From Flavobacteriales bacterium (GTDB lineage: Bacteria; Bacteroidota; Bacteroidia; Flavobacteriales_D; Crocinitomicaceae), in NCBI GenBank assembly GCA_947462695.1, contig CANHQC010000036.1, positions 1 through 11,203 on the forward strand: a stretch of 11,203 nt of DNA, read 5' to 3'. The notes beneath the pieces were generated by a model. The model was given only the letters and a program-made list of their open reading frames with translations, did not search any database and was not told where the DNA came from. The translations under genes and the position numbers were made by a program. Shown here piece by piece: positions 1-6,768 of the stretch (position 1 is the first letter of the stretch; every line of letters starts with the position of its first letter).

Positions 1-1
1 G

Positions 2-601
2 TCTATTCGAATGGTTAATGACAGTGCAACGAACGTGTTGATCACTTACGCTAAAATTCCAATCGTCAATGCCACAATTACCACCGATTCAATCACCCTA
101 GTGAATAAAAAGGATAAATGTTACATGAAGGAATCGCTAGGCTTCATTAAAGAATCGTTTGGTGTTGAATTCGACTACAATCACCTCGAAGAACTCATCA
201 TGGGCTATCCGTTGGGTTACGATACATCACAACGGTACTTTAAATTAAATGAACCTTTTGATTATACGATTTCATCTCACAAAAAAAGAGAGTTGAAACG
301 ACTGGATAGGCAACCATTAAAAGAAAGCAGAGAGAATGTGATCGTGAAGTACATTTTAAATGATTCACTTAATGCATTGCGTGGAATGATCATTGAAAGT
401 CCGGACGATACCACAACTATTGTGGTGAATTACCTTGAACGCATTGCAGTTGATCGGTATATACTTCCGAAAAAAGTAAGTTTAACTATTACGTCCCCTA
501 GAAATACCATTCGAATGGTATTGGATTATGAAAAAATAGAGGTTAATAATCCCCAACCATTGTATTTAGTCATTCCTGAAGAATATGAAAAGTGCCCTTA
601 A
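2..601 (+). CDS. DUF4292 family (LolA-like) envelope protein, 5' partial
   Basis: This is the C-terminal 199 residues of a gene that begins before the window. The frame is open to the left edge, and the first ATG (base 11) falls inside a recognisable beta-strand pattern (SIRMVNDSATNVLITYAKIP), so it is not the likely start. The sequence fits the DUF4292 family of Bacteroidota as I remember it. A strand carrying ITTDSITLVNKKDKCYM is followed by a helix with FGVEFDYNHLEELIMGYPLG, and the protein ends in a short strand with NPQPLYLVIPEEYEK. Full-length members are usually around 250-270 residues and are lipoproteins with a LolA/LolB-like fold; the lipoprotein signal would lie in the missing part. 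Their function is not established, and lipid or lipoprotein handling at the outer membrane is only inferred from the fold. The stop (TAA, 599-601) lies inside the next gene, which overlaps by 17 bases, suggesting translational coupling. Confidence 0.85.
   Translation, partial: SIRMVNDSATNVLITYAKIPIVNATITTDSITLVNKKDKCYMKESLGFIKESFGVEFDYNHLEELIMGYPLGYDTSQRYFKLNEPFDYTISSHKKRELKRLDRQPLKESRENVIVKYILNDSLNALRGMIIESPDDTTTIVVNYLERIAVDRYILPKKVSLTITSPRNTIRMVLDYEKIEVNNPQPLYLVIPEEYEKCP
503..522. repeat. Perfect 20-bp palindrome inside the DUF4292 gene
   Basis: Bases 503-522 read the same on both strands: half-site AATACCATTC followed by its exact reverse complement, centred on TTCGAA. The next flanking pair (502/523) does not match. 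In frame it encodes NTIRMV and part of the next codon. An 11-base piece (ATTCGAATGGT) also occurs at 5-15 in the same reading frame, again encoding IRMV. The palindrome could be chance codon choice, a hairpin in the mRNA, or a dimeric protein binding site; nothing else in the window distinguishes these. Confidence 0.6.
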
Positions 602-1889
602 CATTGGTTTTGCTATCCTGATGGTATTGCCTTGTCTTGTCACCGCACAATCGACAAGTGAAAAATTAAAATCGGAACAAAAACGGCTTGAAAACAAAAT
701 TTCTAGCACGAAATCGTTACTCAATAAAACACGCTCCATTAAGGAGAAATCGTTAGGTGAACTTCAGTTAATCGAAAATCAAATTCAGTTTCGCGAGCAG
801 CTCGTATACAATTTTGATAACCAAGTGCGCGGTGCTGAAATGAAAATGGCACAAAAAGACACTGAAATAAAAGAGCTACAGGCACGGATGAAGCGCTTGC
901 GTTTGCATTTTAAGCGCTTACTTCTATATGCCTATAAGCACAGAAATAAATTCGGGCGAATGATGTACATTTTCTCGGCAAGTGATTACCATCAGGCATT
1001 CAAACGAAGCGATTACTTGCAACGCATTGCTGAAATTCAGAAAAAGCAGTTCTTAATGATTCGCCAACATCAAGGATTAATCAAGGAAGAACTTAAAACA
1101 ATTGAACTGGAACGTCAATACAAACTAAATCTACTTACGGAAAAGCAACAAGAAAAATATGCCATAGAGCAAGACAAAAAACGACAAGAAGAAACGTATA
1201 AAAAACTCAAACAAGAGGAATCCAAGTTGAATACACAATTGCGTGAAGATGAACGAAAAAAAGAAGTCCTGAAACAACGCATTTCTGCCGCGATTAAAAA
1301 AGAAATTGCTGAGGCAGAAGCCAAACGTAAAAAAGCAGAAGCAGAAGCCGCAAAAAAGAAAACTTCATCAACTCCAGCAACTGCAGGAAAAGATAATTCT
1401 CCCGGACCTAGTGCACCAAAAGCAACACCTGTATTTACTGAAACGAAAGAATCAGTTGCGATGGGTAAAAGCTTTGAAGGCAGTAAAGGACGATTGCCTT
1501 GGCCTGTCGATAAAGGTTCGATAACTGAACGTTTCGGAAAAAATGCGCACCCCACATTAGATAATGTATATACGAACAACAATGGTATTGACATTAGCGC
1601 ACCCAAAGGTGCGCAAGTACGTGCAGTGTTCGAAGGAGAAGTAACTAGCGTATTGAATATTCCTGGCGCAGGTAAGGTGGTCATCATCAAACACGGAAAT
1701 TACCGCACAGTATATAGCAATCTTCAGGAAACGTTTGTGAAAATTGGTTCAAAAGTCAATACGAAACAATCCATAGGTACGCTGCTGCCAAATGATGATA
1801 GTTCTGTTTCCGTAGCGCATTTCGAGGTACACGTCGTTAATGGCACACTGGTGCAGTGTTTAAATCCGTCACTTTGGATTTCGCACTGA
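585..1889 (+). CDS. EnvC-like murein hydrolase activator, degenerate M23/LytM domain
   Basis: An exported protein of 434 residues. Residues 1-22 form a signal peptide (hydrophobic 8-20, probable cleavage after TAQ). Residues 24-255 are a long charged coiled coil ending in Ala/Glu/Lys repeats. A Ser/Pro/Thr-rich linker spans about 260-290, and a LytM/peptidase M23 fold covers about 303-434. This order matches EnvC, the periplasmic activator of cell-division amidases in proteobacteria. The zinc and catalytic positions of active LytM enzymes are mostly lost. The HxxxD motif reads NNGID (N332 for His, D336 kept), the YxHL motif reads YSNL (N379 for His), and HxH reads VAH (V410 for the first His, H412 kept). 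I therefore infer a non-catalytic activator or scaffold rather than an endopeptidase. Similar degeneracy is, to my knowledge, common in Bacteroidota homologues. The ATG at 585 lies within the end of the DUF4292 gene and gives an intact signal peptide, which supports this start despite the overlap. Confidence 0.88.
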   Translation: MKSALNIGFAILMVLPCLVTAQSTSEKLKSEQKRLENKISSTKSLLNKTRSIKEKSLGELQLIENQIQFREQLVYNFDNQVRGAEMKMAQKDTEIKELQARMKRLRLHFKRLLLYAYKHRNKFGRMMYIFSASDYHQAFKRSDYLQRIAEIQKKQFLMIRQHQGLIKEELKTIELERQYKLNLLTEKQQEKYAIEQDKKRQEETYKKLKQEESKLNTQLREDERKKEVLKQRISAAIKKEIAEAEAKRKKAEAEAAKKKTSSTPATAGKDNSPGPSAPKATPVFTETKESVAMGKSFEGSKGRLPWPVDKGSITERFGKNAHPTLDNVYTNNNGIDISAPKGAQVRAVFEGEVTSVLNIPGAGKVVIIKHGNYRTVYSNLQETFVKIGSKVNTKQSIGTLLPNDDSSVSVAHFEVHVVNGTLVQCLNPSLWISH

Positions 1890-1943
1890 TCTTCATAGCC
1901 ACGAAAACACGATAGCTATTAAGGGATAAACGGCGTTGAAGGT

Positions 1944-3377
1944 CTAATTTAATTTGCTTTTTCGGTCACCTAACTTCAACCTTAAAGCAATGAACACGGC
2001 GCTCATAAACCAAATGGGTATTGACGCTTTATCGGTATCAAGGTAATTATTCAGGATACCATGAACGAAATACGTGGTTAATGATAGGATCATCGAAAGA
2101 ATCAACACGCGGTGCCGCTTGTCTTCTTCGGGCCAATCCAGATAAAGCCGAATTCCTGAGTAGAAAATAGCAGCAACAACGCCTAAGAACGTTAATAATC
2201 CCAATACACCCATTTCGGCAAGTGGACCTAAGTATTCGCTATGGGCATTTCCCAAATCACCAAAGTTTGTTGAGATTATGGTTAAATTATCAGGTTCTTG
2301 AAAACGCGCATACTCAAACGCATACGTACCTGGTCCAAATCCCATAACTGGACGTTCTTTAAACATTGCTATCGCACATGACCAGCGGTTGATCCGTTCC
2401 AGGTTAGAGGCATCAGTCGATACGTTTGTAGCGGATTGCAATCGTTCACCAAATTCCTCTGTAGTATGTTCCTGCTTATTGCGCTCCAATTCCATTTGGA
2501 TACGGTCCCAAGATATCAATAGTAAGGTACCCAAGGTAAGCGTTACTCCGGCTATGATGGAAAATTTAATGCGTAACCGAATGAGAAGCCAAACACCTAA
2601 TGCGGCAATAACACTTAACCATGCGGCTCTGGTATACGAAAAATAGAGTCCCGTAATAATAATTACAATCATTCCGATTAAAACAGCTTGAAGCAGCGGT
2701 GTATGAATCTTGCTTCGAAACAATCCGATTGATAGCGGTAAGGAGAGTGCCACAATAGCACCGTAAATTGTATGGTCTTTGAAGAAGGGCCACATTACCC
2801 AATGGCTCTCTTTTTCACCGAAACGGTAGCTGGCGTGGTGAAAAACAGTAAACAATACAACAATGGTCATGCCCAGTAGGAACAACCAAACAAACCGTTC
2901 GATGGAAACAATATCTTTTAGAAAATAAGTGCCAAAAATGAGGATTGGTATAATAAACCAGAGTTTCGCTAGTAAGAACTTTAACGATGTGACTGGATGG
3001 GCGCTTGTGATGCTCGTTATTAAAATCCAAAGTACGTAAAATCCTACCGTCCATATAATTGGATGTCGCCAAATGCGCTTATCTAAAAAAGGATTTTTCA
3101 ATTGCATCCACACTAAAAGAAACATGATGCCAAAAAGCAGCGGTTCAGTAGGAACGAATAAGCCAAATCCGGAGGTCCATTCTTCAATGTTGATGGAGAG
3201 TGGTGCGAGCAATCCTAAACTTAAAAAGGTAAGTTTTGGATGATAAATAGCCGCGTAAATAGCCATTAATCCTAAAGGGAAAAGGCTGAAATAGGCTTTG
3301 TCTGTCCAGATTAAAAAAATGCTGACTGCAATGTAAGCCAACCCGGCACCAAAAATAAGTAGGTGTTGTCGACTCAT
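1944..3377 (-). CDS. O-antigen ligase/polymerase family membrane protein (Wzy/WaaL-like)
   Basis: A polytopic inner-membrane protein of 477 residues with roughly 11-12 hydrophobic segments. One large extracytoplasmic loop (about 291-385) lies between the central and C-terminal helices, as is typical of the Wzy_C / O-antigen ligase family. Recognisable family signatures are YTRAAWLS at 248-255 (Arg250 just after a helix), LERINRW at 326-332, ERPVMGFGPGTY at 341-352, and NAHSEYLGPLAEMGVLG at 377-393. His379 lies where the ligase family has its conserved histidine. These enzymes either polymerise undecaprenyl-linked repeat units (Wzy) or transfer the finished glycan to lipid A core or protein (WaaL/PglL type). 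Sequence reading alone cannot separate the two roles. The wzz-like gene ends only 7 bases upstream, so the pair is almost certainly co-transcribed, which favours polymerase. It starts at ATG (3375-3377), ends at TAG (1944-1946), and converges with the EnvC-like gene. Confidence 0.87.
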   Translation of the reverse strand: MSRQHLLIFGAGLAYIAVSIFLIWTDKAYFSLFPLGLMAIYAAIYHPKLTFLSLGLLAPLSINIEEWTSGFGLFVPTEPLLFGIMFLLVWMQLKNPFLDKRIWRHPIIWTVGFYVLWILITSITSAHPVTSLKFLLAKLWFIIPILIFGTYFLKDIVSIERFVWLFLLGMTIVVLFTVFHHASYRFGEKESHWVMWPFFKDHTIYGAIVALSLPLSIGLFRSKIHTPLLQAVLIGMIVIIITGLYFSYTRAAWLSVIAALGVWLLIRLRIKFSIIAGVTLTLGTLLLISWDRIQMELERNKQEHTTEEFGERLQSATNVSTDASNLERINRWSCAIAMFKERPVMGFGPGTYAFEYARFQEPDNLTIISTNFGDLGNAHSEYLGPLAEMGVLGLLTFLGVVAAIFYSGIRLYLDWPEEDKRHRVLILSMILSLTTYFVHGILNNYLDTDKASIPIWFMSAVFIALRLKLGDRKSKLN

Positions 3378-3384
3378 CGTATGA

Positions 3385-4377
3385 TCAACCGATTTTATTC
3401 AACTCACGGATTCGATCACTGATCAATAATGCAAATACCGTGAAGAAAAAAGCACCGAATGTTCCTAACAATACAATAATGAGGCGCTTTGGTTTATCTT
3501 TTTTGTCTGCTACAACGGCGCGTTCAACGACAAATTTATGGCTAAACTGTGCATTTGCATCCGATTCAGCTTGTTCATAAGCTACCCTGAATTCCTCAAG
3601 TTGCATGATTTTCTCTTCAAGTATCGTTTCCAATCCATCGAAGATGGAACCGTATTGCATATTGGCATCTATGGTTCGTTTAATTTCCGCTTTATCTGCC
3701 GCATTTTTTGCATCTACGTATGCTTGAAATAAATTTGTTCGGGCATCGAGGGAAACAACACCTAAACTACTAAGCGAGTCTAATTGACGCATGATACCGT
3801 CTCGATCTTTCTCCAATTGGTCTTTTTTACGCTTACTGATTTCAAACGCGGGAATGGTTCGCTCGGCAATCATTTGGTTCTTTACCGTATCAATTAAATC
3901 CACAATCCGGTTGGCCATAGCAGCGGCTAACTTAGGGTCTTTATCTAGTACATCAATCTGAATAGATCCGTAACGGGTGCGTACGAACAGAAAATTATCG
4001 CCATACATTTTCACAAGCTTGTAATACTTATTTGGATCTGATGAAGCAATAGTGTAATGTTTCATCAACTCATATTCTTCGACAATCTTGTCTCTTATTC
4101 GAGAAGACTGGAGAATTTGAACCAACTGTTCAGCATGTTCTTCTTCTCCGAAATCCATAGCTGAAGCCTTCGCATTTCGCTGGTCAGAGAACGATACAGT
4201 ACTTGTTGCTGCAGGAAAGACAATAGCCGTTGAACGAAAAATCGGGGTCATTAATAGGGAAACAACCAGTGATAAAACGGAGGCAATTCCTGTAATGATA
4301 AAAATGATTTTACGTTTTTTCCAGATGTAGACCAACAAATGTTGTCGTTCTTCTTTCAACGCTTCCTCTTCAATCAT
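3385..4377 (-). CDS. Wzz-type polysaccharide chain-length determinant (polysaccharide co-polymerase)
   Basis: A 330-residue protein with the two-helix layout of Wzz/PCP proteins. It has a short cytoplasmic N-terminus (1-21), TM1 at about 22-43, a large periplasmic domain at about 44-297 rich in coiled-coil helices (notably 180-275), and TM2 at about 298-320 with only about 10 residues after it. The N-terminal periplasmic part has the strand pattern PIFRSTAIVFPA after TM1, and the segment FGEEEHAEQLVQILQSS at 76-92 resembles Bacteroidota Wzz-domain proteins. A Pro (P296) lies just before TM2, consistent with the proline-containing region of the family. There is no C-terminal Wzc-like tyrosine kinase domain, so this is not a class 2a co-polymerase. 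Such proteins oligomerise and set glycan chain length together with Wzy, whose likely gene follows 7 bases downstream. The ATG is preceded by an A-rich stretch (A7 in the mRNA sense), and a promoter-like site lies upstream. Confidence 0.85.
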   Translation of the reverse strand: MIEEEALKEERQHLLVYIWKKRKIIFIITGIASVLSLVVSLLMTPIFRSTAIVFPAATSTVSFSDQRNAKASAMDFGEEEHAEQLVQILQSSRIRDKIVEEYELMKHYTIASSDPNKYYKLVKMYGDNFLFVRTRYGSIQIDVLDKDPKLAAAMANRIVDLIDTVKNQMIAERTIPAFEISKRKKDQLEKDRDGIMRQLDSLSSLGVVSLDARTNLFQAYVDAKNAADKAEIKRTIDANMQYGSIFDGLETILEEKIMQLEEFRVAYEQAESDANAQFSHKFVVERAVVADKKDKPKRLIIVLLGTFGAFFFTVFALLISDRIRELNKIG

Positions 4378-4410
4378 TCGTATTCGTTTTTTTGTTCAGG
4401 CGAATTTAAT

Positions 4411-4439
4411 CAAAATAGTCGACCTGTTCTACCGATCAA
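4411..4439 (-). promoter_or_regulatory. Candidate promoter for the wzz-wzy pair
   Basis: On the minus strand a TTG (complement of 4437-4439) is followed after 19 bases by TATTTTG (complement of 4411-4417). This resembles the Bacteroidota -33 TTG / -7 TAnnTTTG promoter, with the -7 box one base short between TA and TTTG. Transcription would begin a few bases downstream and leave a leader of about 25-30 bases before the wzz ATG at 4377. It sits in the largest gap within the minus-strand cluster (117 bases), where a second transcription start is most plausible. A short inverted repeat (4431-4445, ACCGA and TCGGT arms) surrounds the TTG. Confidence 0.4.
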
Positions 4440-4494
4440 CTCGGTGCATATAACTCGTTTTTTCGCTATTTCGTATTTCTAAATCATTTTTTTT

Positions 4495-5943
4495 CTAGTC
4501 CAACATTTCTTCTTCTTTTGAAGAAAGAACGGATAAGAGGTCCTTGTGGTGAACCAATTTGAGAACGAAAAGTAGCAAGACGCCAACAATAAGCTGAATG
4601 TACAATGATGTATTGGTACCATTTAATAGCCAACCTATCAATAGCAAGAGAAAAATAAAGAGTACTAACCGAAAAAAGTCACTAATGGAAAATGAAATTG
4701 GCAACTTTCGATGGCAATGTATTGTTTGAAAAAGCGCAGTAAATCCCTGTGTAATAAAGGTAGCAAATGCACTCCCAGTGGCACCATAAATTGGAATCAG
4801 TAAGGCATTGAACACAAGATTTAAAGCTATACCTATCAGTGCAAGCTGGTTTAAGTAACGTAAATCCCCTTTCGCCGTGAGTAAGGTCCCGTACAAAAGG
4901 CTAAATGCCATGGCGACAAAGCTCCACATCAACCAAACAAAAGTGGGTGATGATAACTGGGTGTCGTTGGTGTAAATCAAGCTTAACAGGTATTCTGCAT
5001 TAAACGTGGCAATGGACGCAAGAAGTAAGGCACCACCAACAAGGACATTTCGTGAGGTTTGCATGATCTCATTGATTCCGGAAGGATTGGTTTTTAACAG
5101 CCGCGAAAAAATCGGCAGAAGTAATCCGGCGAAAATCATCCCAAACATAAAGACAGCATCTAACAATCGGTAACCTTGTGCGTATATTCCAGCTTGAAAT
5201 GCACCATCAGGATGCCAACGTTCAAGTAAAACAGCATCCATTCGGGTATACAAGGTCATTAACACAACCAATAAGGCATAAGGGTAACTTTTTTTCAGAA
5301 TTGCCAACGAAAACATCCACTGCAATCGAAATTTAGGCATACCTATCTTTTGAATAAGTGTAGCAAAAGCGGCTAAAAATGTGACCCCATAAGCTGCTGT
5401 TTGTGACCAAACGAACCATTCGAGTTGAAAAGGAGATTCTTCAGAAGAATAGAGAAGTAAGGCGCCGCAAATGGCAATCAACACTAAGCGATCAAGTATA
5501 GAAAATACAGCGTCGACTTTGAAAAAATGCAAGCCGCTAAAATGACTCCTGAAATAAGAGATGAATGTGACAAGTAACTGATTGAAGATCAGAACGAGCA
5601 ATAGAAGTAACTGTTCACCTTTATATCCAAAACCCACACCAAGTGCCAAGGTTAGGATGGCGTAAAAAAGAAACAAAATTAACCTGAAGCTGAACACTTT
5701 TGACAGGTACTTACTTACAGATTTTGGGTAACGTGCAATTTGCGTTGTTGTGTAATTATTGATCCCCAAATCCATAACTATGACGAGGAGATACGATAAG
5801 TTAAGCAGTGAAAAATACAACCCGTAATCCTCCGTTCCTACTCGATTTTGAACGTTCGCATCAATCCCAAAAATAGCAACGGGCTTGATGACCACATTCA
5901 AAATGAGCATCAACACCAAATTGGAAATAAAGGTCCGTTTCAT
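4495..5943 (-). CDS. Wzx-like polysaccharide flippase (oligosaccharide exporter, MOP superfamily)
   Basis: An integral membrane protein of 482 residues with about 12-14 hydrophobic segments across its whole length and no large soluble domain, the usual size and layout of Wzx/RfbX-type flippases. Family-like features are the N-terminal stretch with VGTEDYGLYFSLLNLSYLL (35-53) followed by MDLGINNYTTTQIAR (57-71), the helix region with TRMDAVLLERW (233-243) and AGIYAQGYRLLDA (251-263), and GATGSAFATFITQG (387-400) near the C-terminal third. The variant A/VG-x-YGxY signature near residue 40 is common in this superfamily. It would move undecaprenyl-linked glycan units across the inner membrane for Wzy-dependent polymerisation. 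The gene follows the FkbM methyltransferase by 3 bases, indicating co-transcription and coupling. It starts at ATG (5941-5943) and stops at TAG (4495-4497). Its substrate cannot be inferred from sequence. Confidence 0.87.
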   Translation of the reverse strand: MKRTFISNLVLMLILNVVIKPVAIFGIDANVQNRVGTEDYGLYFSLLNLSYLLVIVMDLGINNYTTTQIARYPKSVSKYLSKVFSFRLILFLFYAILTLALGVGFGYKGEQLLLLLVLIFNQLLVTFISYFRSHFSGLHFFKVDAVFSILDRLVLIAICGALLLYSSEESPFQLEWFVWSQTAAYGVTFLAAFATLIQKIGMPKFRLQWMFSLAILKKSYPYALLVVLMTLYTRMDAVLLERWHPDGAFQAGIYAQGYRLLDAVFMFGMIFAGLLLPIFSRLLKTNPSGINEIMQTSRNVLVGGALLLASIATFNAEYLLSLIYTNDTQLSSPTFVWLMWSFVAMAFSLLYGTLLTAKGDLRYLNQLALIGIALNLVFNALLIPIYGATGSAFATFITQGFTALFQTIHCHRKLPISFSISDFFRLVLFIFLLLLIGWLLNGTNTSLYIQLIVGVLLLFVLKLVHHKDLLSVLSSKEEEMLD

Positions 5944-5946
5944 GGA

Positions 5947-6720
5947 TCAGGTTAACGGAAAAACGCCAGTTGAATTGCTTGGAATGAAGATAAAATTCTG
6001 ATACGATCCGGTACCTAATGTAAATGGAACAACCTGACCGTTCTTGACAATATGCTGAGTATATCCTAACCCAAGCAACAAGTCTTCACAGCGCTTGCGG
6101 TTTTCATTTTCCCATAATTCGGCATAAATAATCGGTCGATTGGTTTCAAGGAGTATTTTACCTCCAATCAACACGAAATACTCAAAATTCTCCACATCAA
6201 TTTTAATTCCTTGAATGGGTTTCGAAAAAGACATCTCGTCTAATCGCTTTACCTCAACAGAATAACTGTCTCCTTCATTCCAATCGGTAATACTTTCGTG
6301 TTTGACGTGACTTAGTCCTTGCATTTTTGTTTTGCCATCGTGTGGTAAAATCATTTCAAGTTGACCTACGGTATCACCCAGTGCATGCGGGTAGACTTTT
6401 ACGTTCGCTAATCGGTACTTTTTCACTAGTTGCTCAAGTACCTGAAGGTTTACGGGTATAGGTTCAACCGCATGTACAGTTACATTGGGCAGCTGATTAG
6501 CCAGATGAAAAGTCATAATACCAAGGTTTGCACCGATGTCTAGTACATCACCTTTACCATTCGTTAAAAGCGAAAGAAATTGGAAGAAATCGCGCTCTTT
6601 TCGGTCAAAACGCAAGGTGCGAATCTTGAACAGCGCAAATACGAATAAGTAGGTGCGAAATCCAAGTAATTGCTGTAATATGTACTTTAATGTGTTTTTC
6701 ACCTGGCGAAAGAGCGCCAA
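5947..6720 (-). CDS. FkbM family SAM-dependent methyltransferase
   Basis: A 257-residue class I methyltransferase (numbering from the outermost possible start). The SAM-binding motif I is VLDIGANLG at 59-67, followed by the acidic end of strand 2 at E86 (HAVEPIP, 83-89). The FkbM hallmark near strand 4/5 is IKIDVENFEYFVLIGG at 172-187, where most members read DVEGxE. The family O-methylates sugars and other hydroxyl groups. Beside a flippase, the most economical inference is methylation of a sugar in the glycan repeat or cap, but this is inference. There is no ATG before residue 69. The outermost candidate start is TTG at 6718-6720, and an alternative is GTG at 6700-6702 (residue 7), giving MKNTLKYILQQLLG. 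I think the GTG is at least as likely because a promoter-like box overlaps the TTG. The N-terminal 40 residues are hydrophobic/basic and may associate with the membrane. The next gene, wzx-like, begins 3 bases after the stop. Confidence 0.87.
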   Translation of the reverse strand: MALFRQVKNTLKYILQQLLGFRTYLFVFALFKIRTLRFDRKERDFFQFLSLLTNGKGDVLDIGANLGIMTFHLANQLPNVTVHAVEPIPVNLQVLEQLVKKYRLANVKVYPHALGDTVGQLEMILPHDGKTKMQGLSHVKHESITDWNEGDSYSVEVKRLDEMSFSKPIQGIKIDVENFEYFVLIGGKILLETNRPIIYAELWENENRKRCEDLLLGLGYTQHIVKNGQVVPFTLGTGSYQNFIFIPSNSTGVFPLT

Positions 6721-6725
6721 AGGTA
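6718..6725 (-). promoter_or_regulatory. TAnnTTTG box overlapping the FkbM start region
   Basis: The minus strand reads TACCTTTG here, a full match to the Bacteroidota -7 box, inside or touching the 48-base gap after the response regulator. No TTG is found at the expected -33 spacing, so the call is tentative. If it is real, transcription would start near 6711, downstream of the TTG codon, and translation would have to use the GTG at 6700-6702. Confidence 0.3.
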
Positions 6726-6768
6726 AGAAATTAACGGTGGATAAGTGATTAGAATGGACTTTAATCCC

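Noticed and set aside
11..601. Complete small gene starting at the ATG at base 11
   Set aside because: The frame is open to the left edge, and the residues before and around this Met fit the interior of the DUF4292 domain, so the gene is truncated by the window.
1306..1524. 72-codon plus-strand frame inside the EnvC-like gene
   Set aside because: It is an out-of-frame reading of the AAA/CAA-rich coiled-coil region; the Lys/Gln-rich product has no independent support.
1115..1690. 191-codon open frame on the minus strand opposite the EnvC-like gene
   Set aside because: It lies entirely antisense to a well-supported gene. Its Ser/Phe/Ala-rich composition mirrors the Lys/Glu/Ala-rich coiled coil on the other strand, and it shows no domain signature.
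1896..1921. Possible terminator hairpin between the convergent EnvC-like and Wzy-like genes (ATAGC and GCTAT arms)
   Set aside because: Only five solid pairs, extended by wobble pairs on one strand, with a long loop and no following T-tract, so it is not a convincing intrinsic terminator.
2389..3072. Short open frames on both strands within the Wzy-like gene (2389-2646 +, 2566-2802 -, 2815-3072 -)
   Set aside because: They are embedded in a single strong membrane-protein gene, lack family motifs, and are of chance length.
3538..3732. 64-codon plus-strand frame within the wzz-like gene
   Set aside because: It is antisense to a supported gene and has no recognisable features.
4378..4494. Terminator between the wzx-like and wzz-like genes
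   Set aside because: The gap has A/T runs but no stable stem directly before a T-run in the transcript sense; the runs are A-runs in the mRNA.
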